A DNA stretch of 64,000 nucleotides from positions 1 through 64,000 of the forward strand of contig LGRX02028825.1 of NCBI GenBank assembly GCA_001247695.2, written 5' to 3'. Position 1 is the first letter of the stretch. Every line of letters begins with the position of its first letter. Below the pieces are notes generated by a model. The model did not search any database. It was not told the DNA's origin and saw only the letters and a list, made by a program, of their open reading frames with translations. Positions 48,801 through 58,465 of the stretch are shown here, piece by piece. The translations under genes were made by a program, and so were the position numbers. This DNA is from Cymbomonas tetramitiformis. Taxonomy: Eukaryota; Chlorophyta; Pyramimonadophyceae; Pyramimonadales; Pyramimonadaceae.

Positions 48801-51545
48801 CTGCACCATGTACCATAGATAATTCCAGACCCCTCACAATGTTGGAAACGGGTCTTAAACTATTTAATACAATAATTGCTAACCGTCTCAAAACAATACT
48901 CAACACCCACCCCATTCTCTTTCCCATTCAAGATGCCTTTCTTCCGAATAAAAACATAGATGACTCGCTCCAAATTTTGAATGAAGTAATTTCGGATGCC
49001 AATAGATACGACAAAGACCTCCACGTAGTTTACCTGGACCTCAAACAAGCATTTGACAGAGCTGAATTCTGGATGAGCAATTTAGCGCTCAGAAAGTTAG
49101 GACTCCCATCACAAATAATTAACATATCTCAGACATCACCAATGATGCCTCTAGAATGGTACTTACTGAAGAAGGCCTCACAGATGAATGGTCCCTCGAA
49201 TGTGGAGTTCCTCAGGGAGAAGCTTTGAGCCCACTAAGGTTTGTAGCCATTATGGATATTCTGGCAATTTGGTTAGCAAAAAGAGCAAACGGTGCAAACC
49301 CGACAGGAACCACATATGGATACGAACTGAACTCGGAACGCCATAGACCAGACAAACCAGGAAATAATGTTATTCCTTCCTCCCAAAACCTATTAGAAAA
49401 GGACACCCCTTTAAATATCTTTGCACGGTTCTTCTGTGATGACATCATGCTCGTGGGGAAAACTAAAGACGAAGTTCAAGACATGCTAGGTATAGTTAAT
49501 GAATTTATGAGCTTCATCGGTATTCCCATCAATGTTAAGAAATCCAAATACTCTTACAGAAAGCGCATCAAACCCCAGGGCAAAATGGTAACACGATATG
49601 ACCTGTCCGATGATTTACTCATCTCTGGGGGTCACCTGGAGCCCAATACCAATGACTCAAGTCCTTCCATTGATGCGAAATGGATACACCCTGAGTCACC
49701 AGATTTTCTCGATTTCTCTAACAGCAAAGAGGTAAACAGATACCTCGGAGCGGTATGGTTTGCACTAAATGGGGAATGGGACAAACAGGCGGAAATCCTT
49801 ATCGACAGACTTAAATCCACTCTCACATCCATCCAACTGCAACACATGACTCTACACCAGCTAAGATATGTTATAAATGCGGTTGTAGTTCCGAGGATGG
49901 CGTACCCCCTTAAAGTTACCTCAGCAATTGCCAACTCCTCAAAGAATGTTGCAATTGAATTAGACAAAATGATAGCTTCGTTTATAATCAAATATCTGGG
50001 CTGCCCAGTTGACACTAATCATTCAAATAATCTGGACAGCAGTCTGCCAGGGCGGGTACGGTATTGATAGTGTCTTCGATATTGCAACCGCGTCGTGTAT
50101 TACTGAAACCATGAACACCTTGTGCTCTGCAGATGAACACGAATATTGGCAACACAACCACACGGACCGTATCACTGACCCCCACCTTATCTCACTATAC
50201 CGTAGAAACAGCAATCTATGGCTTTATAAAATAATAATTCAAAACATGAACAACGAAATGAGTAATAATGCCATCTCGGGCTTCCCCTTAGTTGCATTCA
50301 CACTATGCAACCTACAGTCACACAAAAGACAAACGCTTTAACTGGTTCAGGCGTACAGGTCACATTATGGCAAAACTTGGATACGCTATCGACTCTAAAA
50401 ATTACACTGAAAATGAAGCGGGTGAAACCACATTAATCACCACCCTTCCCAGACAACTCTACATGTCGAGGAATGCTACCTCCGCAATTCAAAAATATAA
50501 CCTCAAGCACACAGGTTCCTTTCTGACTCCCTGCGGTGGAATGTTAAAAAACTGGCAAGAAAGCAAAGGCTTTTTCAGGCTGAACGGTAATAGACCCCCT
50601 GGATGGCTAACCGAAATCGAAAAGGAAATGCTTCAAAACCCCGTAGATTTGGACCCACAGGCCAGATATGTCAAGAAACAATATAGAGACAACATAGTAC
50701 CCCCGGACACGGGTGAGTTTCATTGGAAAGGAAATGGTGACCGAGATTCCATCTCTCTTATTCACATTACCAATATTGACTTAGAGGCCATGTCAATACA
50801 ATATACAGAATACAGTAACAATGCCAAAAACCCTAATGTCTTTGTCAGAATCGAAGGAACCAGCGGTTTTCAATACGACTTTGAATATAGCATCACCAAT
50901 GACGGTTGCATCCTAATTCCAGCAGGTTCCATTTTCGAATATAATGACCATATGGACCCGCCCTCTTCTGTTCTTGCTAAAGTCAGTGATATCAACTCAC
51001 ACTATGATTACATCTCAGACAGACAGTATGAGACCATTATTGCCAGAATGAAAAACAAAACTGCGGAAGAAGAAAGTGAATACAGCTGCCCCAGCGACTC
51101 AGAAGAAGAATCTACCCCCTTCGCCGAAAAGAGCAAACAAATGGAGGATTATGATATGGCAAGCGATGGTTCCCTATTCGCCGGTAAAAAATCAGCATGC
51201 AGTGGTGCAGCATATGCCATAAAAAACTTTGACAACGGAATGCCACTACTTGTTCGGAAGATGAATATCCCCCCTCAAGAACTTTCGCCGCACCGGGGAT
51301 TCTTATCAAGGAAGATATCCAAAACCCTAGTAGCACATCTGCTGAAATTGCGGGACTGCGATTCTTACTCACAGAACAAAAAGAGAATCTCCTCAAATCC
51401 ATGACTCCAATGGTACATGCCATTGACTCCATGGCTGCAATATCTGCTGTAACAAAGGATGGCAGATCCATGAGTGCCCGGGACAAATTACGTGAAGCTG
51501 TAACAAACGCCGGCTTCTCATGGTACCGCGCCGGGTTTGTTCAGC
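45848..51545 (+). pseudogene. LINE (APE-RT-RNase H) copy 2, truncated at both ends
   Basis: Same family as the copy at 17702-21487, recognisable almost codon for codon, but 5'-truncated (it starts in the linker before the endonuclease). It has a nonsense TAA at 46384 and frameshifts near 48480, 49170, 50030, 50330 and about 51280. Order: basic linker; APE endonuclease (IIMGMNMRGLRHH; ISETKV; YIEIGDKNCTI; IISDHGIVWAEF); connector; RT with APGPSGMRYSQW, VVYLDLKQAFDRAE, CGVPQGEALSPLRF and the catalytic FCDDIML at about 49433; a thumb and connection region; and a C-terminal RNase H beginning ASDGSLF at about 51160, with SAEIAGL at about 51335 and HAIDSMAA at about 51420. The final RNase H motif is missing, so the 3' end is cut near 51545. 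APE-RT-RNase H fits the I-like LINE group (inference). Confidence 0.85.
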
Positions 51546-52139
51546 TGGTGACACGCATGACAGTGGTGACAGCATGACAGGCTTTACGAAGATGACCATC
51601 TGTGAGATGCAGACTTGTCAGAGAAGATATAGTCACCATCAGGTGACCAGGGAATGATAAGACAAAGATGGCAGTGACTCCTTTGCCGCTGACGTGTCAG
51701 TCAGAATGCGGTAAACGGTAACATTGTTAGAGCTGGCATGGGATAATGACTTTCCATTGGCCAGATGAAGATTTAAGGGCTAGAACCCGTTACAGTTTTG
51801 GGAAATGTGACAGGACATTGAGATATAAGTAGACTCTGACCGAAGGTCAGGCTAGTGGACTCATTATTGTTTTGCCTTCGCAAGTACTAGGTGGCTGTTC
51901 GCGTGCCAGTGCTAGAGTGCTAAGACAGTTCTGCTCACAGCTTTTGTACACACAATAATTCGTATTTTGTGATATAATATCAATTTTGACGGATATATTT
52001 TACTGCTGTTTTCATACTTTTTCAAAACAATAATGTCCTGCGCGGAGCGGCTTTTTATTTCAGTGTTAATCCGGAAGTGAAGGCCCTTTGGCGAGAAGTC
52101 AGCAGCAGTTGAAAGAGCGGATTCGGAAGTCAGGCGACT
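51546..52139 (+). other. Candidate LTR or promoter region upstream of gag-like ORF 3
   Basis: No gene. The 5' part is rich in gtgaca/tgacag words. At 51827-51845 'gagatataagtagactctga' resembles a TATA box region, followed by a dyad (ctctgaccgaaggtcaggct). AT-rich DNA with a short TAATAA-like stretch follows (51945-52000). An LTR for the downstream gag element is plausible but was not proven, since the matching 3' LTR is not in view. Confidence 0.3.
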
Positions 52140-53570
52140 CCAGGGGCACCCACGGTGCACTGGCGGAACCTCTTTCTTCCCTGAACTTGGTGGTACTTGC
52201 ACTAAAAGAGCTTCCAGTAACGGCGGCGACGGATCAGCTTTGAATTCACTAGACATGAGCGGTCTCCTTCTGCACAGTGATATGCTCAACACCTTTGTCT
52301 TCAGCGAATCCAGGGGCACCCCTGGTGCACTGGCCTAGCTGCTGACAGGTGTCCTTCAGTTTTAAGCTAATCAGCACGGCATGAGCTTGGGCGGCGGCAG
52401 CGACAAAGTCAATCAGCAGTTAATGTACACCTGGATGAGCAGCTCTCAGTGGTTCTTTCAGCTGACCACCTTGCTTGAAGTGAATCCAGGGGCACCCTTG
52501 GTGCACTGGCTTAACTGAAAGGCAGGTGTGTGTCACCTGGGAGCTAATCAGCAGCGGCATCTGCCCTGTCTTACCGGCTAAGAGTGGATCAACAGCTGAT
52601 GTGCACCTTGATGAACTATCTTCCAGTGGGCTCTCCAGCTGGCCACCTTGTCTGAAGTGAATCCAGGGACACCCCTGGTGTACTGGCTTAGCTGAAAGGC
52701 AGGTGTGCTTGGCCTGTGAGCTAATTAGCGGCGACATCTGCTTTTATTTACCAGCGAAGAAGTGGATCAGCAGTGAATCACTGCTCTATGTCTGGAACTG
52801 CAACTTACGGTTTCTTGGGCAGCTCCACTTTGTCTGACGGTTAATCCAGGGACACCCCTGGTGTACTGGCCTAAGCCTGAAGCAGAGGAAGAGCTTGCTA
52901 GAGGACTGGCAGCTGCATCAACTCTGAAGGCGACAACTGAGTGGTCTATTCCCTGGTGTGACACAGTGACCTGGTGGATTTAGAGTTAATTACGTTTCCA
53001 GCCTGGAGTGCTGCTCACTACTGGAGTGACCTTCTGCTGCCTTATCACAATGTGTTGGAGAATTCTTCTATCCTTTCTACAGTATTGGTCAGCCGGTGAG
53101 GCCCTCATGTCACGGGCCACCTTCTGAATCAGCAGTAGTGCTGCGAATCCAGGGTGCCCAGCACACTGGCTTAGCTTCCAACTCTGTCAGCGACCTGGTA
53201 CTTGTTTGCTGGACTGGACTGGGGAGTGAGCTTATATGCCAGCCATGGCTTTCTTGATTAGCAGTGGTGTTGTGAATCCAGGGGTGCTCAGCACACTGGC
53301 CTAGCTCACACCGCTGCATATCAGTGCTACTTCTTGGTGTTGAGGAGTTGCCCTCACTGTCATTGCCCTCTTTATGAACTCTGGCCCAGCTAATCCAGAA
53401 GTGCTCAGCACACTGGCCCAGCTTTAATTTTCCTCGCACGAATACTCTGCATCTGCTGCTGATTCAGAGCGCTGAAGCGCAGTGCTGGACCTTTAGGCAT
53501 TCGCTGCCCACACGCGTTTCGTTCTTTCACTTGTTCAGCAAGGCGAATCCAGGGGCACTCAGTGCACTGG
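52140..53570. repeat. Nine copies of a covarying hairpin motif in tandemly repeated leader DNA
   Basis: Copies lie at 52140-52163, 52310-52333, 52486-52509, 52663-52686, 52846-52869, 53149-53169, 53278-53299, 53395-53416 and 53549-53570. Each is CCAG, two variable bases (usually G), a 4-nt stem arm, a 3-5 nt loop, the complementary arm, A, CTGG, usually preceded by (g)aat and followed by C(C/T)TAGCT. The arm pairs are GCAC/GTGC (copies 1-3 and 9), ACAC/GTGT (4 and 5) and GTGC/GCAC (6-8), so the sequence changes while pairing is kept. Copies 1-5 sit in ~175-bp tandem units; later ones are spaced 117-303 bp. The block lies just upstream of a gag-like ORF. Confidence 0.85.
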
Positions 53571-53784
53571 CCTGAGCCAGTCTGAGTCAAGCCCCCAGTC
53601 TACTGGGGAACGAGCTTTGCGCTGAGAGGGGGGACTCGCCCTTGGTCCCGTTGACTGAGCATCAACACAGCACTTCACCACGGAGGGAGAGGCAGAGCCA
53701 AGCGCTGCCTCTGTCCATTCCAGAGAACGTGAGGCACGACGGCTGGCACGAGGACGGACCAGTCAGGACCTTGACACGGAGTAT

Positions 53785-55527
53785 ATGAGCGCAGAGGGGT
53801 CGGGCTCAGAAACCACTCCCTCCGCACCGTCATCTCCAGCAGCAACAGCGCTAGGAGCAGCAGCGCTCGCAGCAGCAGTAGTAGCCTCAGCGCCTGCAAA
53901 CCAGTTTCTCTTTGCGTTTGACGACGTAGACGAGATGGATCACTATGAGAAGGAGAGCCACTCACTTGACAAGGAAGACGTCAGACTCCAGTACACCGGT
54001 AGTAAGAGTGAGGACAGAGCGCTCTTCATCAGGCGTTTCGTGGACATGGTGGCGAAAGTCCAGCGGGCTTTTGAGGCCAGGAAGCGTAGGTACATGAAGT
54101 CAGCATCTTACCATGCGCTCAGTCAGCAGCAGAAGGAGGCCTTCGCTGGGTCCAGACCAGACTACAGATCATTGTGGGACAGCATACCATCGTTTCTAGC
54201 AGGGGATGACCATGCCACCTCAGTCGCTTATGACTGGTGGTGTGCTGCCTACCTGAAGAATGGCGTCATGGCTTCACACGCTTGCCATGTCCTGAAGGAC
54301 GTTACCATGAGAGATGCCTACCAGGGATCTGTGCGTTGTGCTCAGCCTCCTTTTCATGAGCTGGCGCCAGGGTCAACCTGGGCAGTTTGTAAGGTGTTCG
54401 AGGATGGTGATGAGGATGGCGAGGCGTCTGATGAGTGGGCAGGCGAGGGAACCTCCACGAGGGGTCTCACGGGGCCAGATGGCACTGAAGATTCTCACTA
54501 CTCTTGGGCCTTGAGGGCGTTCGTTGCAGAGCTCGAAGCTAAATTCTTGATGAAGGGCACCAAAGAGAAGGAAGATCTCTTGATCGCCAAGCCGCAGACC
54601 AACGAGCAGGACGGCCTCGCTTACGTGAAGAGCTGTCGTCGCAGGGAGGCAGCTCTCAACACCGGCAGAAGGGTGGAGGACTCCGTCGTCAGGCAGAACA
54701 TCGAGGAATGCATCAAGGGCCTGCGCATCAAAGAATACCGAGATCGCGTGTCCGAGCAGCTGCGTGTCAGCCATCCTGCCCCCAACAGGGTTACTTGGGA
54801 GGACCTCGAGGTGATTGTGGAGGTGCAGGACAAGCTCAAGAACGATGCAGAGGCTTGGGCCCTCACACTGCAGCAGGAGCTGGTTCGCAGGCTCAACTGC
54901 GTGTACTCCTGCTTCGAGGCCAGGCAGATGGGGCTTGACCTGTCTGCGCTGGTATCAGCCATGAGGCGCTCGGGTTCTGCCTACAAGACTGGGGACAGAC
55001 GCAGGGACCCCAAGAAGAAGGAGCAGGCACAGCATGGTGGCGACGATGCCAAGAAGCCTGTGAGGGAAGCGAACAATGCCGAGCGTCAGAAACCTTCTTA
55101 CAGCAAGGTGCCACCACCCGATGCCTCGAAGAAGTTTCAGTGTGACTGGTGCTTCACGCGCCTGCCCCACTCTCCAGAGCGCTGCTACACGGGGTGTCGT
55201 GATTCCCGGGTGCCGCCCAACTTCCATAAGGACAGGCAGAACTCCAAGTGGCCAGACGAGGTTAAGAATGCCCAGATGCGCGCCTACAACATCGCACACC
55301 GCTTTGATAAGCACAAGATGGGGATCACCACCAAGGAGTGGCTCAAGCTCCCGGAGGCCAAGCAGAAGCAGTGTGCCCGGAGGCACAGCGTGAGCCGATA
55401 TGCCTATGCGTCCGTATGTGTGTCATCGGGGGTAATCTGGGATTGGCACGATGACAGTGAAATTGGGCTTGAAATCACGATGAGAATGAATACCAGATGT
55501 CCGGGGTATGACAGTATGACACTATGA
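53785..55527 (+). CDS. Gag-like retroelement ORF 3 with Cys finger, 3' end lost
   Basis: The ATG at 53785 opens 580 codons. An Ala/Ser-rich head is followed by a large charged helical domain (about residues 45-400, containing RALFIRRFVDMVAKVQRAFEA and VKSCRRREAALNTG), consistent with a retroelement capsid. A basic linker leads to CDWCFTRLPHSPERCYTGC (CX2CX9CX3C), a possible zinc finger. The protein-like sequence ends near residue 540 (ARRHSVSRYAYAS); the rest runs into the TATGACAG microsatellite and should be disregarded. No protease or RT follows before the Ty3/gypsy element, so this element is broken. Its leader is the nine-hairpin block. Confidence 0.6.
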   Translation: MSAEGSGSETTPSAPSSPAATALGAAALAAAVVASAPANQFLFAFDDVDEMDHYEKESHSLDKEDVRLQYTGSKSEDRALFIRRFVDMVAKVQRAFEARKRRYMKSASYHALSQQQKEAFAGSRPDYRSLWDSIPSFLAGDDHATSVAYDWWCAAYLKNGVMASHACHVLKDVTMRDAYQGSVRCAQPPFHELAPGSTWAVCKVFEDGDEDGEASDEWAGEGTSTRGLTGPDGTEDSHYSWALRAFVAELEAKFLMKGTKEKEDLLIAKPQTNEQDGLAYVKSCRRREAALNTGRRVEDSVVRQNIEECIKGLRIKEYRDRVSEQLRVSHPAPNRVTWEDLEVIVEVQDKLKNDAEAWALTLQQELVRRLNCVYSCFEARQMGLDLSALVSAMRRSGSAYKTGDRRRDPKKKEQAQHGGDDAKKPVREANNAERQKPSYSKVPPPDASKKFQCDWCFTRLPHSPERCYTGCRDSRVPPNFHKDRQNSKWPDEVKNAQMRAYNIAHRFDKHKMGITTKEWLKLPEAKQKQCARRHSVSRYAYASVCVSSGVIWDWHDDSEIGLEITMRMNTRCPGYDSMTL

Positions 55528-55750
55528 CACTATGACAGTATGACAGTATGACACTATAGTAGTATGACAGTACTGTGGGGGGTGTCATCGTGGAACTCAG
55601 TCAGACCCTCGAAGAATGGTCAGATTCGCATCGGGGTTGAAAAGACAATGAAATCGAATATCAGATATTAAGGTTATGACAGTATGACAGTATGACGCTA
55701 TGACAGTATGACAGTATGACAGTACAGTAGTATGACAGTACTGTGGGGCA
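55497..55750. repeat. TATGACAG-type microsatellite, two blocks
   Basis: (a/c)(g/c)tatgaca repeats at about 55505-55575 and 55675-55745. Each block ends in 'agtatgacagtactgtgggg' and is followed by related sequence containing gtcatcgtg, so the second is a ~170-bp duplication of the first. Confidence 0.85.
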
Positions 55751-56066
55751 GTCATCGTGTCAGCCTGTCGGCATAACATCTGAATCGAGAATGACGAATC
55801 GGAATTAGAAATGAGATCGGATCGGGAACTGAACGTTGAGCCGAAGTGTGACATCGGCTCTCGAGTGGTTGACCCTGCAACCTGAGTGACGAGTGAATAA
55901 GTAGAGCACTTGAGAAGTGTTTAGCCTTCAGAACTCGGAACCGAATTATCGTTTGTACCTCAATCTGGCCCTGATCCAGTATATTATAAAAATCCGAATT
56001 GTGTACCTTTGCACGTTCAATCAAAAACATATCTCCGAGCATCTGTCGTCGTGCCCCTGGCACATT
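55750..56066 (+). other. Candidate 5' LTR 3' part (U5 side) of the Ty3/gypsy element
   Basis: The sequence immediately upstream of the primer-binding site ends ...ctggcaca at 56064, a CA as expected for an LTR end, with 2 bp before the PBS. The LTR start was not located, and the 3' LTR is beyond the window, so extent is a guess. Confidence 0.35.
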
Positions 56067-56077
56067 TGGTATCAGCG
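56067..56077 (+). other. Candidate primer-binding site (tRNA-iMet type)
   Basis: tggtatcagcg matches the first nine bases of the common plant-type initiator-Met PBS (TGGTATCAGAG) and differs at one of the next two. It lies 2 bp after a CA dinucleotide and upstream of the gag-pol frames. Confidence 0.5.
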
Positions 56078-57325
56078 TGCTGCGATTTCGCCTCTGCGCA
56101 ACTCGCCCACGGGCCTTTTGAAACTTCCGTTGTGATACAGGGGGAGAGCTGTACTTCCGGCTATCTGGGCGCAATTTTAGCCTCCGTAAGTACATTTTTT
56201 TTCGTATACAACGGCCGTATCCTTTGGAAAACATCTCCAAAACTTCATATTTTCGCCCCTTAACACTGGGGGCCCAACCAGGCTCAGAAAAGTCAACATT
56301 CGTTTTCCGATCTTAAACTCCAAGTCTGCCCCAGGCTACAAACAACCGTCAGGGAGCACCCTAAAGGGTTTCCCCGGTTTATAGTAGCCAGGAAAACCTC
56401 ATAACTCACTTTCTAGAGCCTTAAAAAGGCGAAAAACAGCCAAAAACAGCCCAAAATAGCCGTTTTAGCCCGTTTTCAGCCTACCCCGAAACCTTCCACA
56501 GTAGCCCCCACCACCAAAAACTCCTTCCCCAGACCCCATAGGACACCCTAGAACCCCTCAATACCGCCCTCACGGCCACCAGCAGTTGGGAAAGCCCCTC
56601 AAAACAGCGCTTTTAGTGGCTTCTGGACAGTTCCTGGACAGTTTCTGGACACCTCTGGTTTACCCTCTGGCTGGAATATTTTGGGAGTGTACGAAGTCCG
56701 GTTACCTTCTGGGACCTTGCTGAGCTTTCTGGTTGCAGTTTCTTGACCCCTGCCTGCATACATAGGCACTTGAAATCTGTGTCGCGGAGCCCTGGCGAAA
56801 TTTTGAGTTCGCCGGTGTATGGCAGTACCCCCTTCGCCAGAAGAATACAGAAGAGCGTGGTGGAAGCAAGGACCCATCAAGTGGGTATTCCCTCCAGACC
56901 CTACCTACCCACCAGCAGGCGCCTTCTGGCAGAGCGGTCCTTGGAGCGGTCCTCCTTCCCCCTCCTCCTCCTCTGACGACGAAGAGGAGAACAGCGACTG
57001 AGCGCCTGGATATAGTCACGCTGGCTATCCCACCAAGATACCACAACTGGGTGTGGGTTCAGATTGGAAACCTTCTCTTCCGCTACCCGAACTCCCAAGA
57101 CCTGACAGTCTTCCCCGCGCTCCCTGGCTCATATCCAGTGCAAGGAATCGAAGAGTGGCCTTGGGTCCCCCCATCTCCGCCTGGAAGTCCCGCCCCTTCG
57201 CCTCCAGCGAGCGACATCGACGAGGACGAGACTAATTAAATAAAAAAGGCGAGCACTCACTACTTTTGCTCACCTGTGGCTATTGCCACACCCAGTCTTT
57301 GATCTCAACCAGCTCAGCAGTCAGA
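56078..57325 (+). other. Long leader of the Ty3/gypsy element, two small ORFs possible
   Basis: 1.25 kb between PBS and the first long ORF. The 5' half holds A-rich 'aaaaacagccaaaaacagcc' repeats. A small ORF at 56819-57001 (60 aa, Trp/Pro-rich then SSSSDDEEENSD) and a frame ending at 57239 (containing HNWVWVQIGNLLFRYPNSQD and an acidic SDIDEDETN end) have similar Pro/Ser plus acidic tails. I recognise neither; they may be leader ORFs or spacer. Confidence 0.35.
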
Positions 57326-58465
57326 ATGTCACAGCAGACATCAGAGGCATTTCCCAGCATGAGTGTCAGCGCAGAGCAGCTACACCACACTCTGTTCTCT
57401 CCCATGACCTTCCCATCGCCCACCGCATACGCTTCCGCCCACCCCATTCCACATCCAGGCACCACCATGCCCTACACAGCGGTGCCCCGCCCTTATACTA
57501 TGCCGGATGGCACCCCCGCACAGGCTGTATGGAACGGCGTCAATTGGGTATTGCCCCAATCAGCGCCCCTCGCTGGGGGAGTATCACCAGTGCCGTTCAC
57601 ACTGGGAACCCATCACCCCGTGGGCGCATATCCCACACCGTTCCAACAACAGCTACAGCAGCAGCAGCAGTGGCTCGCGTACCAGCAGCAGCAACAGCAG
57701 TGGCTTCAACAGCAGCCACTGGAACCGATGCAGCAGCAGTTACAGCAGCAGCAGTTACAGCAGCAGCAGCTACAGCAGCAACAGCAGCAGCAGCAGCAGC
57801 AGCAACAGCAACCGCAGCCGCCACAACAGCCGCAACATCGACCACAGCAGCCCCATCAGCTGGCACCAGCCACCTCCGCGCTTCATGACTCAGGCGCGGA
57901 TCCCTCATCGCTGCAGCACTTCATCAGCATCGGCGCCGCGGCCCTGCCGGACCCTCTGCAGGTACCCCTTGACAGCGGGGTTCAGCAGAACGTCTTGGGC
58001 GGTACCCAGCTCTTGGTGCGTCACCTTCCTGCGGTGGCGACAACCTCAGAGACTCGCCGGCGTCGGCGTTCCCGAAGGGCATCTTCGGGCCCTGCGACAC
58101 ATGGCAAGCATCTCCCAGGCCCAAGCCACGCACCTGATCACTCTGACCCCGACTCCGGCACGGACATCAGCCGCACCAGCACGGGGACCAGAGGCAGCCG
58201 AAGCACGCAGGCACGGGCTGAGCGCAGGCGGAGGGCCGCCCACAGGTCCGGCTCTGACTCGGACGCGAGCAGCCGAAGTGAACACATTCGCAGAGAAGTC
58301 CTAGCGGCGGTACAGGCCCTGGACATCTCCGCGGTGCTCTCGAGAGGACTCGCGCTGCCTGGTGCGACGACATCGGCAGGAGCCTCCCCACCAGGCGACC
58401 CTCAGGGCAGCGCACAGGGCCTGACGGCGGACCATCTACACGAGGCAGACGCGCCGCCAGCGTAA
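57326..58465 (+). CDS. PolyQ N-terminal ORF of the Ty3/gypsy element
   Basis: The first in-frame ATG is 57326 (MSQQTSEAFPSMSVSAEQLH), giving about 379 residues. A Pro/Ala/Thr-rich start leads to a Gln-rich tract (57640-57850) encoded by CAG/CAA repeats, then a basic RRRRRSRR segment and an acidic/Ser stretch (SDPDSGTDIS; RSGSDSDASS). The frame lies one base apart from gag, with which it overlaps from 58282 to 58465. It may be the gag N-terminus joined by -1 frameshifting, or a separate ORF. No catalytic domain. Confidence 0.5.
   Translation: MSQQTSEAFPSMSVSAEQLHHTLFSPMTFPSPTAYASAHPIPHPGTTMPYTAVPRPYTMPDGTPAQAVWNGVNWVLPQSAPLAGGVSPVPFTLGTHHPVGAYPTPFQQQLQQQQQWLAYQQQQQQWLQQQPLEPMQQQLQQQQLQQQQLQQQQQQQQQQQQQPQPPQQPQHRPQQPHQLAPATSALHDSGADPSSLQHFISIGAAALPDPLQVPLDSGVQQNVLGGTQLLVRHLPAVATTSETRRRRRSRRASSGPATHGKHLPGPSHAPDHSDPDSGTDISRTSTGTRGSRSTQARAERRRRAAHRSGSDSDASSRSEHIRREVLAAVQALDISAVLSRGLALPGATTSAGASPPGDPQGSAQGLTADHLHEADAPPA

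Noticed and set aside
52420..53590. - strand frames with repeated HQGCPWIH-like and CAEHPWI-like peptides
   Set aside because: The peptide repeats come from the hairpin motif; changes among copies preserve base pairing rather than amino acids.
57650..57830. CAG tract as a stand-alone microsatellite only
   Set aside because: It lies in an open frame with coherent flanking protein sequence, so it is better described as a polyQ-coding tract.
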